Shown piece after piece: positions 23,495-33,460 of a stretch of DNA of 64,000 bases. How positions within the stretch are numbered: the stretch's first letter is position 1; each line of letters starts with the position of its first letter. A model generated the notes under the pieces. It saw only the letters and a program-made list of their open reading frames with translations, was not told the origin of the DNA and searched no databases. Origin of the DNA: Pleurotus djamor (taxonomy: Eukaryota; Basidiomycota; Agaricomycetes; Agaricales; Pleurotaceae); assembly GCA_029747585.1 (NCBI GenBank), contig JAPEVF010000003.1, positions 62,001-126,000 on the forward strand, written 5' to 3'. The position numbers and the translations under genes were made by a program.

Positions 23495-25037
23495 TCACAG
23501 TTTCCCTTTGAATCCTTGCAGCCAAACTCCCGACTTTAGGCCACCCCGTGATCGGGCATCCAACCAATCCATGATGACATCCACGACCTCGTCTTGCCGT
23601 CCTGTGAAGTTATGGTCGGCACCTTCCATCAAATGAAGCGTATGTGTTCCAGGCTCTCTGTTGCTCAGGGCTCGAGCGTATATCACCCCATCATACCTAC
23701 GTAGCAGAGATACAGTGTGAGCAGTTCGCACGGGCGAGGAAGACCGAGATGGTTTTACTCACGGCGGCACGACTGCATCAGAGAGACCATGTAGGGTGAA
23801 CACATCTGTAACCTTAGGGAACTTGTCCCAGACTATCGACGTGTCCCACTTGACGAAGTCTTCCACATCGGCAGGCACTATCCTCGCCGAGATGGCCTTT
23901 CGGGCTACGGTAACTTGCCATTCATGGCACCCTTTGCTGGCAAAGTTGGCCTTCCATAGCTGACCTGCAGGCGAGTCTACAGGGGCGATGAGTAAGAGGG
24001 AACCGTGACCAAGGTGACAAACTCAAGTGAGAGAGTGACTCACCAAAAATCAACTATGATGTACACAACACCACACGGGTAAGGATGGCAAAGATATGAG
24101 TTTCAGTTAGTTGGCAAGTGCGCAGGAAAGATGACAAGCGTCATTGACTCACTCGCATCCGATAGCGGCCGGAGGCATTGACAAACGCTCCGACGGATAG
24201 TCCTTCTGGCGAAGTGCACATCCAATGAAAACCAGCGATCGAGCCGCGAGAATGGCCGACAACTAGATCGATGACATAGCCATACTTGGTCTTGAGATGT
24301 TCCACGACTAGTTTAATGTCTTCGATATCTTCGTGTATCGCCCCTTGCTTCCACGTTCCTCCGGTTTCATGATTGCCTCTAACGGAGATATAGTCCGAGC
24401 CACACCAATACAGAACAAAGGCAGAGAGAACGTCAGCAATCGACGCGCCATCAACATCAAAACTGCGAAATCTTCAAAAACAGAGAAAAACGGAAATGGA
24501 AACATGTCGCGTGGGCATCATCAATGCGGCGAAGCGCAACACCGTTCTGGAGCCACCCACAGCACAACGGCGAAGATGGACATAAAGGACATAAAACATA
24601 AAGGGTAATACGAACAATATATCAAATGAATGGGGAACTCACCGAAAATCGAAACGAAACGAATCAATTGGGAGACGTAACGCCAAACGTTTGAGGAATA
24701 GATAATCTTTGTGCCTGAGCTACGAAGTCACTCCTCATGTTTTTTTGTAACTGCGCTCTAGCTGACTCTGAGCGCTGCAAGCTCCCTCCCCACGTCAACC
24801 CGCGGATATAAGACGGAATTTGCTTACCCCAAGGTCCCATGCAGTAGCTAACAGCAAAGAGTTACATATACAGATTCAGATATTTTCCATGGAAACGTCA
24901 AAAAATCGCCAACACACCAGCGCGATTCGTCGACCCTCCGTAGGCTGTTCAGGCGCGTGCTGTTCAAGCACGCCCACTATTGATAGATCAGGCTCAGCAG
25001 TGTGAGGAATATGGATCTTGGTGGATAGCCTTGCCAT
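23495..25037 (-). CDS. Alpha/beta hydrolase with microexon at the oxyanion loop
   Basis: Serine hydrolase of the S33-like fungal type; substrate unknown, probably cytosolic. The start at 25037 gives MARLSTKIHIPHTAEPDLS, then VGVLEQHAPEQPTEGRRIAL. A 20-nt exon (24847-24828) encodes LLHGTLG, the oxyanion-hole loop. The next exon (24714-24643) reads HKDYLFLKRLALRLPIDS. A 264-nt intron (24642-24379) then separates FDFR from GNHETGGTWKQGAIHEDIED. The nucleophile elbow is VVGHSRGSIAGFHW (Ser in GHSRG). The late exons contain VFTLHGLSDAVVPP (acid residue) and LMEGADHNFTGRQDEVVDVI with the catalytic His. All motifs are in order, so the enzyme should be active. Most other introns here are 50-70 nt. 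Confidence 0.85.
24828..24847 (-). other. 20-nt microexon of the alpha/beta hydrolase
   Basis: It is bounded by TTAG on one side and GGGTAAGC on the other, with introns of 70 nt (24848-24917) and 113 nt (24715-24827). It is required to restore HGTLG between RRIAL and HKDYLF in a single frame. Confidence 0.75.
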
Positions 25038-25831
25038 ATGGCTGGTGTAAAAGCTGATACAAGGCTAGAATACACGAGGTCGCCGAGTTGGTGGGCGAGG
25101 TTGGAGGCGTNANGNNACTNNTGNCATGAACGACTGGAGAATGACATTCAAATACCATTCCATCCCGGTTCACCAAATACCGAACCGATACACACGTGAC
25201 GTAGGATTCATTAGGGGCGTCGGACTCGCGTTGGCACTTCAAGTCCATGCCACAGGATTGGTTTCTCGAAGTATTGATGCCCGTATGCCTCAGCAATGCT
25301 GAGGCTACATACTCAGAGGCTTTCTCACAGGTATACCGGTCATAATAAAGGCGTTCATCAAGTCTTCTTCACAAATTCTGCGGGCTANGCATAGGCACCG
25401 TTTCAATCAGCGCCCATAAGATTCCAAGTTCACGCTTGGGAAGAAGATTCGGAGCGGTAGGTAGCTCGCTCGCAGATATCAATTTACCGGCGGCACCGAT
25501 GTAGCTCAGGTATGATTGTGGCCTTCAAAAATCCCAGACCTATCAAACAGGTTGGTCGTTGGCCCTCGGTTCCGGTTGGTGTCCTAATATTGATGNCATG
25601 CATCCATCCTGTCGGAGCTGAGGTATGCTTAGCTTCTCAAGGTAACTAACGGGTGGAACCAGGATGAGTAGGGTATAAATAGGAGAGATTTTGGGAGCCC
25701 CTTATTTCTCAGGGACAGGGATCAACCCAGGGACATCACCAGCGCAAACGGAGACCTTCGGATGCAGCAGTTACAGATAGAAAGTACGTAGATACAAAGG
25801 GAGATCACCACAAAGGGACAGCAGGCGAAAT
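25038..25831. other. Intergenic stretch with an orphan TATA box
   Basis: No coding content is supported. A low-quality patch with seven Ns lies at 25111-25123. A plus-strand TATA box (25674-25681) followed by CT-rich sequence has no protein-coding gene downstream, because the next gene is convergent. Confidence 0.45.
25674..25681 (+). promoter_or_regulatory. Orphan TATA box
   Basis: GTATAAATAGG on the plus strand, with no plus-strand gene for about 2 kb downstream. A transcript from here would run antisense through the L1-domain gene. Confidence 0.3.
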
Positions 25832-27463
25832 TCACGATCTCGCTGCTTGTTTTCGAAGGAGGCTCGCCTTGATACTCTTCGAATCTTTCAGAGAAACCGT
25901 CTTTTCCTTCTTCTTCGTGATGGCAGCACCATCTCGCTTCTTCTTAAGATCTGAAGTTGTAATGGGTGCTGCAGACGGGGGTGGAGGATTGCTGATAGTT
26001 TTAGAAGGTGTAGGAGTAGAAGGTTTGGATTTCGCGGAGGCTTTGGCGGGTTTTACTGAAGCGTTCGTATTGGGTGAGAGGGGAGTTGACGCTGACTTCG
26101 GTGGTTTGTCGGTCGATGACTTGGAGGGCTTCGTAATANTGCCCTTGGTCGGTGAGGAAGCGGGCGTAGGTTTGGTTACCTTTTTGGTTTTTGTTGAAGG
26201 GGCGCTGGCAGAGGTAGTCTCCTCGGGGGACTTCTTGGATGGCTTAGGGACATCAGGAGATACGGTCGGTTTGGTGGGTTTCGTAGTCGGTATAGCCTGA
26301 CCGTCAGATTTCTTCGACTTCTTCTTGGGCGTGTCCACTATCTCAGCAGCAGATCGTTTCTTCCCCTTCTTTCCGGATGGTTCATCCTTCTCAGTCTTCT
26401 CATCATCATCACTAGCTTCGTTCTCACTGGCGGCCTCCTCATCCGATACGCTGTCCTCATCAGCCACCAAGCCATCCCATCTGCCACCGCTAGCATCGCC
26501 TAGGTCACACGTCCATATTGGAAGGCTGACGCTGGAATTTGTTTTGATATGAAGGCTTTGGATGTTTTCCCAACCGTCTTTGATAGCTGCTACGATGGCG
26601 GGTATGGCGGTTGTGATATTTGAAAGGACCTGNGTAGATTTCTGAGATAGGGTGCCTACTTTGATAGAACTAGGTGTAGATCCATGTCAGTTGATCAATC
26701 ACGTAGCAATGATATGAGGAGTGGCGGCGACATTGAGGGCACACGAGCAACGGAAGAGAGTCTGTGACTTACGTGCAAGTTCCTTGATTTTGATGCATGT
26801 AAGTAGAGGAGATAGCTCGCTCCAGTTCGGATTTCAGATCTTTGCGAGAAAGAGAGACGGGAATTGGCTGCCTAAATCAATATGCCGGTGATATTGGAAC
26901 GAGCGTGGCGTAGGACAGGATCAAAGGAGACGTACTTCTTCGCTTCGAACCATTTTGAGCCCAATAACTTGGGGAGAAGCGGTATTATTCTATCGTCGGC
27001 AAGAAACAATCCGTTTTCTTTCAACAACATCCGACGGGCCTCGAAGGGCTTGAATTTTCCCTTGAGTTTCGCGATGCCTACCACTCTCGAGATGAATTTA
27101 ATGCCCTTTTCTTCGAGGAGATCTTTATATTCCCTCTGAGGGTCTTTGGTGATTAGACAGACTGGCGTCGTTCGCGGATCGACTATGGGATGAGCGATGG
27201 GTCTGTTCCGTCCAGTGCGTGTATCAGAGTCCATCCTGGCATAAAAAAGTGCTGGAAACATACATCCGCATTGGTTTTATTTTGTGGGTTGCTCGCATTT
27301 TTTTCACCGTTACCACCAGCCAGACATTTGGTTCTTTTCCTGGGATCAGTTCGTTCTCGTTCCGGGCCTGTTCCGCCTTGGTCTCATGCGTGAGGAGAGC
27401 AGTAACAGCACGCTTGACTTGAGTTTGTGAGACATGCTCGTCGATGAGCTCGTCCCTGGCCAT
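25832..27463 (-). CDS. Nucleolar ribosomal-L1-domain protein (Utp30/RSL1D1 type)
   Basis: An L1-fold protein related to Utp30 and Cic1 of yeast and RSL1D1 of animals, acting in ribosome assembly in the nucleolus. The start at 27463 gives MARDELIDEHVSQTQVKRAV, then VWLVVTVKKM and KIKPM. The L1 domain contains IAHPIVDPRTTPVCLITKD, then FISRVVGIAKLKGKFKPFEA, LLKENGLFLADDRIIPLLP and LLGSKWFEAKK. After introns near 26700-26880 come IPVSLSRKDL and a last core segment VGTLSQKST. The C-terminal third (about 210 residues) is acidic, then Lys/Pro/Ser/Thr-rich, typical of nucleolar proteins. Single Ns at 26140 and 26633. It is divergent from the CaaX-protein gene with 270 bases between starts. Confidence 0.88.
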
Positions 27464-27733
27464 CGTTTCGGACGTCGTGAAGAGATAAGTAGAGGTTGTG
27501 TAAATTTACTGGTCGACTAGCGCCCAAGATCAGGCCTGTGGTTGCAGGGTTCACACGGACGGGCGACCCTCTGTGCTTGTGGCCGGGCAAATATTTGCGC
27601 ATCCGTCCTTCAACTCTTTCGCGCCGTCATCGACGTTGCCTGACTTCTTTCCTTCTCCATCGCCGCCTTTTTGCGCTGGCTTTCCCCGCTTGGCGACGTC
27701 GCCCTCGTCGTTGAGCCCCGTTGGTCGACAAGT

Positions 27734-30154
27734 ATGGCGACGTTGACACAATCGGCTAGGGTTCCTGGACCGTCTTGGGACGAGACAATCGTCCCTGCTT
27801 TGAGGAAACGTGAGTTTGAATTCTTGACCTGGCCTAAATCCATGGTAAAGACTGCCTTTTTCTGCTGATTTTGTAGGACTTGAAAGCGAGAGTCGAACAC
27901 TGGCGAAACGCATGTCCGCAGTGTCTATATCTTCGCTGGAGGAGGAAGGAGCGACCAGCAATGGGCAAGAAACAGCTGCTCGCGAGACGAGGGCCGCCTA
28001 TGCAGCAGCACCACAACAACGCTTTGACGACAGGCCGGCGACCACGTCGAGTTCTGTAAATCGATCTCGTTCCACTCAGGCTGCTACCTCGTCAAGCCGA
28101 ACAATGACGCAACACACAAATGTCGCGTCTGCATCCTCCTCGACCCCGAGGCCAAGTGTACAACGGTCACGGACTTACTCTCAGCCTTATGCTTCTGATA
28201 GCATCAAAGGTCCCAAGGTCAACGGTAAACCCGTAAGAGTTAACGGAGCACAACCACACCCATCTACCATTTTATCCGAATCCAACCGTGCTGTTTCCCC
28301 GGCACTATCATCTAAAGCAACTGATGTCAAGCCCACACGCATACCTAAACCTCGTACACGAACGACCAGTGCATCCAGCTCCCAGCAGTCACACCAGCAA
28401 CAACGCAGTGTAAATGGATACAACCACGCACCAATACCTTCATCAGAGCTTTACCCAGTGCAAGAAACACGGTCGATACCTACTTCCCAATCAGACTCCT
28501 CTTCCTTTGCTGTTCCTTCAAGACAAGGCTCAGGTATCTTGAACGAATCACCTCCATTCAAAACCGGGTCGGCTGTATCCACTGGATACCACCCTGTCTA
28601 TGGCAACATCAGCAGAGATACCGTCAATCGCGAACCGTCACCGTCGCGACTATCTAGCGAATCAGACGAGCGTCCTTTTGAACATTGGTACCGTGGCGAG
28701 GTTTCGAGGAATGGTGGTGTTGGTGAGCTTCGGGTTGCGAAACGGATGGAAATGCTGGAGATTGCGAACTACGGTCATAAGCTCAGAGGGAAGCCGGATC
28801 CTATCGCTAGCCTGCGTGGCACTGCACATGATCCTTCTGTGAGTGCTGCTGACCGTCGAAACCGTAGGAGGAAGAGAGCTGGCAGTGTCTCTGGCATTTT
28901 GGGAGATGGCAGGGAAAGCTTGTATTTGGACGACGAGACGGCGAGGGAAATTGCAAGGGTAATGGATGAGCATCCGCCGACCGACCTCGACAATGATGAC
29001 GACGACGACCATGTGCACGATGATGATGATAGTCTCACGGAAACTGAGGAGGACATAACTCAGTTCTATCATCAGCATGCCATCGGGGAGGCGTCAACTA
29101 CAAGTTCGACGACAAACCGACCGCCGAGCACCANCCCCCCAGCCAGACTACCGAAGCGTCACCCCGACAAACTTTTCTCGACCAACATCCCGGGCCCAAG
29201 CCAGCCGCATACCAACACCCTCGAATACACGTAAATCCTCTGACTCTCAACCCACCCACCCCACGCCAATACACCGAGGATCTTCGGAGCCCCCACCAGT
29301 TAGCCCTGGTGACTTCTCATCTGCTTCTCATCATACTCGTTCGACTCCATCAACACCTGGTCCCAGTGCCGCTTCCCGCGGTAAAAGTCCCCAACCAGGA
29401 ACGAAGAAGCCTCCAAGCGCGAGTGCAAAAACCCGTGCCAAAGTTCTCGCGGCGAAAGAGAGAGCTGAAGAAGAAAAAAAATCGGAAGAGTGTTGCTCAG
29501 TATCCTACGCCTGTAGGTGAGGACGGCTCGCTTGCGTATGCCATCCCGACTTGGACGCAGCCAAAGCCAAAAACGGGGAACTGGGACGAGGTACGCTCGC
29601 CTTGGTCAATACCTATCATTCCTGACTCCCACTGACTACCCCGTTACGTAGGTTGTCTTACCCGTTGTGGCTCGCAAGAAAGGCCTCGACGATCATTACG
29701 AACAAGCCGATGGAAGTCCGCGAGCTAAACAAGAAGAAAACGTGGTGGCGCCCGTAGGTCGTGTTCATACCTTCCATTTACCGCTGATCCACATGTCTTT
29801 TAGGCTCCTGGCACGTTTGGATACGATCATTCGAAGTACCGTCCTCCACGCGAGGGCGAGCTTATTCCTATGGATGACTTTGGTCGGCCGTCAACTCGTA
29901 TTGTCGAGGATCGCGAAGACCAATGGGAAGAGAAGGATACCACTAGTCCACCCAGCGCTGTTGACCGTGAACAAGCTCGGCCTCTTCCCATTCGCAGGAA
30001 CCTTGACACTCCGCCGCCGTTTTCACATTACCTACCGCCTGCTGAACCTGTCTTGGATACACGACTCGCGACCCAGCCTCCAGCTAAACCTCAAGCTCAG
30101 ATTGAGCCTGAGGAAGACAACGGAGGTGGCTGTTGCAAGTGTGTTATCATGTGA
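27734..30154 (+). CDS. Low-complexity protein with CaaX end (CVIM)
   Basis: No family is recognised for the body. The start at 27734 gives MATLTQSARVPGPSWDETIV; exon 1 ends at 27809 and exon 2 starts at 27877. A long Ser/Pro/Thr/Arg-rich, probably disordered region follows, with one more ordered island (HWYRGEVSRNGGVGELRVAK, then MEMLEIANYGHKLRGKPDP) and an acidic run at about 28990-29050. Late exons contain VVLPVVARKKGLDDHYEQ, GYDHSKYRPPREGELIPMDD and end GGGCCKCVIM. The last four residues form a CaaX box with Met, which favours farnesylation; neighbouring cysteines could be palmitoylated, so membrane attachment is likely. Two frameshifts, at the N (29134) and at an eight-A run (about 29473), are probably sequence errors because both flanks stay coherent. 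Confidence 0.75.
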
Positions 30155-30630
30155 TGGCGTCGTCAGCCCTGTCTACATCTTTCATATCTTTCTCTGGTGT
30201 TTTCTTTTATGGATATGTTTATGGGTTCTCCAGTCCCGCTTGCTCTGTTACCCTCTGGCCTTATACCTCCCCGACCCAACCGCTCATTCATGGCCCTCCT
30301 CCACTAGCCCCACATTTTTTGTGTCATTCTCACATGCATTCTTAGCTCCCCTCATTCGCGTCATTCTCATCTCTTTGAATTCCCTCGCCGCTCATTAATG
30401 GTCTCCTCTCTCTCATCTTCGAACACATTGTATTATCCTATTTGTGCACTTCTTTTTGCTTAACCGGAATTCAGAAGGGTTTTTGTACGCACTGTCATCG
30501 AGATCTCCCTCCTCCAGTCTTTCTGCCTCCTTGGACCTCATTTCGATAACGTACAACTTTTCATCTTATTTCTAAGTCGCACTCACTTATGCTACTGTAC
30601 TTCTATCCTCTTAGAAATATATATTCCAAA
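30155..30630. other. Convergent 3' region
   Basis: T- and C-rich sequence between two convergent genes. No coding content is seen. Confidence 0.5.
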
Positions 30631-32874
30631 TCATTGCAAACATCTCTCCGTGACAGTGAAGTTCAGCATGTCGCGCAAGTCGCCCTTTGGATCCACCCGT
30701 ACTTCCTCGGTGATGAAAGCGACATTGACAGTATAGTTTCCCAATGCCTCCGTGTCTTGAAGCTGAATTACCGTTTGATTGGCGAAGCGTTCCAATTCCA
30801 CGCCGTCTTTGGTCCAGATGACTTCGTAGGCCTCTGACACGCCAGTGGGCGACTCTCGAAATTGGGCGACAGGTAGTAAATTGATACCAACGGACCGGAT
30901 TGTCTGACCATCCTCAACGACACAGGATTGGGTGAAGTTATCGATGAGATTGATGTCGCTGAGCAGGGCAAGCCATAACCCTTCGATACAGGCCTTGCAG
31001 AAGTCTGTGGCTGTCACGATGCGCATGAGGCAGTCCTCGTTCGTAGGTCGATAACTTGTTGTATTTGTCTCCGAAAACCTGGCGAACAAAAATGGTCAGC
31101 ATAGATCCGATAGCTACAAGCTGTGAGGGAACGTAAGTACGTCGGGAACGCGCCGTAGAATCCTGGCGTGGAATTGAATCTGATTTGGACGGCAAGGGTG
31201 GGAGGAATTATGAGCATCCTCGATGGGTTTATGTTGGAATATACGGACGCACTCTTCTTCGCTTCCAAACTCAAGGACTTCCGCACTGCAAAGCTGGGCT
31301 GTGCCCTCTCTATCTTTGTTCACAAGTGTGAACTTCAGTTGATGTGTCCCTTCCGTCAACGGCGTGCTGCGGTGTATGTCATAATGCCATCGGTCAACGC
31401 CGATGTCTTCTTGAGGTACCCAACCTAGATCAATGCCATCCAACTCAACCGTGATGTCACTCGCTTCAGGCAAACCAGAAAGCGAAAAACGTATCAAATG
31501 TCGTGAATACGTTCCTGACGATGTAAAGTGGGTGATCCACGGCGAAGTAGTATTAAGGATAGTCCACGGATATGCTTGGAAAGGCATAGCAGACCGTTCA
31601 GCACGGACCGTGCCATTGCTCTCTGGATTTGGGTGTGAGAGCCATTGAGACCATGGAAGAGGTTCACTGATGTTATGGGCGGCGTTTGGACCGAAATATG
31701 CAAAACCACCGTCGTATTCTTCTCCTACCCCGATGATCGAATGACCCAATTCGTGGCGGAGGACAAGCGGGCCGTTCGCGAGGGAAGATGTGATAACCCT
31801 AGGTTTAGCGTGTTCGTGTCAATGGAGGGACTTATCCTGTTGAGAAAGTACAGGGCCTTACGTGAACTGGCCGCCGAGGCCTATGCGTACGGATTTGGTA
31901 TTAAGTAGCTAGGGAGTACGAGCGGGATTTAACGCCCCGGGCTCACCTCCGTACAATGGATCATTGCCTAACCCACCATGCTGAAATTAATATGATCTCG
32001 TATCGAATAAATCTCTCACCTAAAAGGATGGCATGGTCGCATTGGTCACCTAACGAACCACATGCAGACAAAGCAACATCTTCCTTCGCATAATAAACAC
32101 CTCGGAGTTCGGTTCCATCTCGGTAAAGACCAAAAGGTGTACTAGATGGATGTAACAACTTAGCAATGACCTTCTTGAGAAAGCTGGATTGATCAATTAC
32201 TCTTTGGGTTTTCCGCCGACCCCAATACCGCTCTGTTCAGATCGATGTCAGTTGCAAGCAGTATGCAAGTAATCTGATAGCACCTCGTTGCTTGGTGAGA
32301 ACGCAGCCCAAAAATTGAGCAGAGGCTTCACTGTAAAGAACGTCTGATTTCCAGAAATATCCTGTGCAAGTCGCTTCGCATCATTGAAAAACTTGCCGCG
32401 CTCTTCGGGCAGGTCTTTGGATCAGATATTATGAGTGTATTCAGCACAAAGGATTTCAGGCAATTGCAAAGAGAGCGTCAACATACAGCCGTCGGAGAAA
32501 AACACCAGATCCGCTCGGTTATTGGTAGGCCCCGAGATTGATAGCGGCTCTATCTCAAGCGGAGGAGGGGGAACATTGGATGGCTTTCTTGGGGTGAGCC
32601 AAGATCCCTGAATTGGGATTTGATTGTTGGTCGTAGATGGTCGATATTCTGCCGCGACTTATAGCTCGAGCGGTCAGGCATTTAGATCAGTTTGAAGCGA
32701 CTCACCGTGGGCTGAGTGGGGTCGACCAGGTGTTCCGTCGTGTTCCGAAAGCCTGAGAGAACACTTCCCACCGCCTCGATGGGTTCCAAGGTCGATGAAA
32801 GACTCATCAGCGCGCGTCGAACCGACTGCTTGTGTCGAAATGAAAAATATTAGAAGCAATAACTTTGATAGCAT
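30631..32874 (-). CDS. Secreted M64-family metallopeptidase
   Basis: Peptidase family M64 contains bacterial IgA-specific peptidases and fungal relatives of unknown substrate. The start at 32874 gives a signal peptide (MLSKLLLLIFFISTQAVGS). An exon near 32480-32560 reads ADLVFFSDGY, the conserved entry to the catalytic domain. The zinc site is LVLRHELGHSIIGVGEEYDG at about 31720-31780: HELGH supplies two His and the catalytic Glu. Typical flanking sequence follows (GGFAYFGPNAAHN, PLPWSQWLSHP). The C-terminal part has a beta-sandwich-like segment and ends MLNFTVTERCLQ. About ten introns. The gene looks complete and likely active outside the cell. Confidence 0.88.
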
Positions 32875-32939
32875 GGTGCTGACTTGGATGAACTGATGAA
32901 GGGTTGGGCCAGAGTGCACAGTGGAGTCTCCCGCGTGTG

Positions 32940-32951
32940 AAGAACGTTCTT
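32940..32951. promoter_or_regulatory. Perfect 12-bp palindrome resembling a heat-shock element
   Basis: AAGAACGTTCTT, about 70 bases upstream of the M64 peptidase ATG and next to a TATA-like CATATAAG on the minus strand. It holds the inverted GAA-nn-TTC pair of a minimal HSF site. Function is inferred. Confidence 0.35.
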
Positions 32952-33252
32952 ATATGATATTAGTGGTATCTGTGTGCATGAGATACGGGAGAGAAGCCCG
33001 CGTCCATATGCTAGATCGTACTGTGAGTTGCTTCAAACGGGCTTGAGGCCTTCAGTATCAAGTGATTTCCAAAGGCCTACAAGGATGAAGAATCTACAAA
33101 CACTCGGGATGAGTAGAGCTCTGATACAAAGTACAACCCAGTAGACAACTGTAGTTACTGTACCTGTAGGCTATGAAGTTCAATTGAGGCCGAGTACTTC
33201 ACGCAACTGTCAACTGTTCAAGATCATGACATCTCCCTCATCCTATTCAACG

Positions 33253-33325
33253 GGCGTCTTAGCTCAGCTGGGAGAGCAACAGACTGAAGATCTGGAGGTC
33301 CCGTGTTCAATCCACGGAGATGCCA
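33253..33325 (+). tRNA. tRNA-Phe(GAA): tRNA-Phe (anticodon GAA)
   Basis: A full 73-base cloverleaf without intron. The acceptor arm GGCGTCT pairs with AGATGCC (one G-T pair). The D arm is GCTC/GAGC with loop AGCTGGGA. The anticodon loop CTGAAGA gives GAA at 33286-33288. The T arm is CCGTG TTCAATC CACGG. The internal promoters are visible: A box in TTAGCTCAGCTGGG and B box in GTGTTCAATCC. The top pair of the anticodon stem is an A-G mismatch. The discriminator is A33325, and a T6 run follows. Confidence 0.95.
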
Positions 33326-33328
33326 TCC

Positions 33329-33334
33329 TTTTTT
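33329..33334 (+). terminator. RNA polymerase III terminator
   Basis: A run of six T begins four bases after the end of tRNA-Phe, the normal pol III stop. Confidence 0.85.
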
Positions 33335-33460
33335 GTAGACTAAAGTGCTTCAGGCGCGTTTCCATTACAGACAGGTTCAACAGACTAGATGGCACAATCC
33401 TTTTCTCAAGAGGTTTCATTCATTGCTCTGATAATTATGTACTCATATTCCCGGGGTTGA

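Noticed and set aside
24379..24642. Possible box C/D snoRNA in the 264-nt intron (TTGATGA and CTGA about 90 nt apart)
   Set aside because: Box C lacks the usual purine start, and the flanks of the two boxes do not form a terminal stem.
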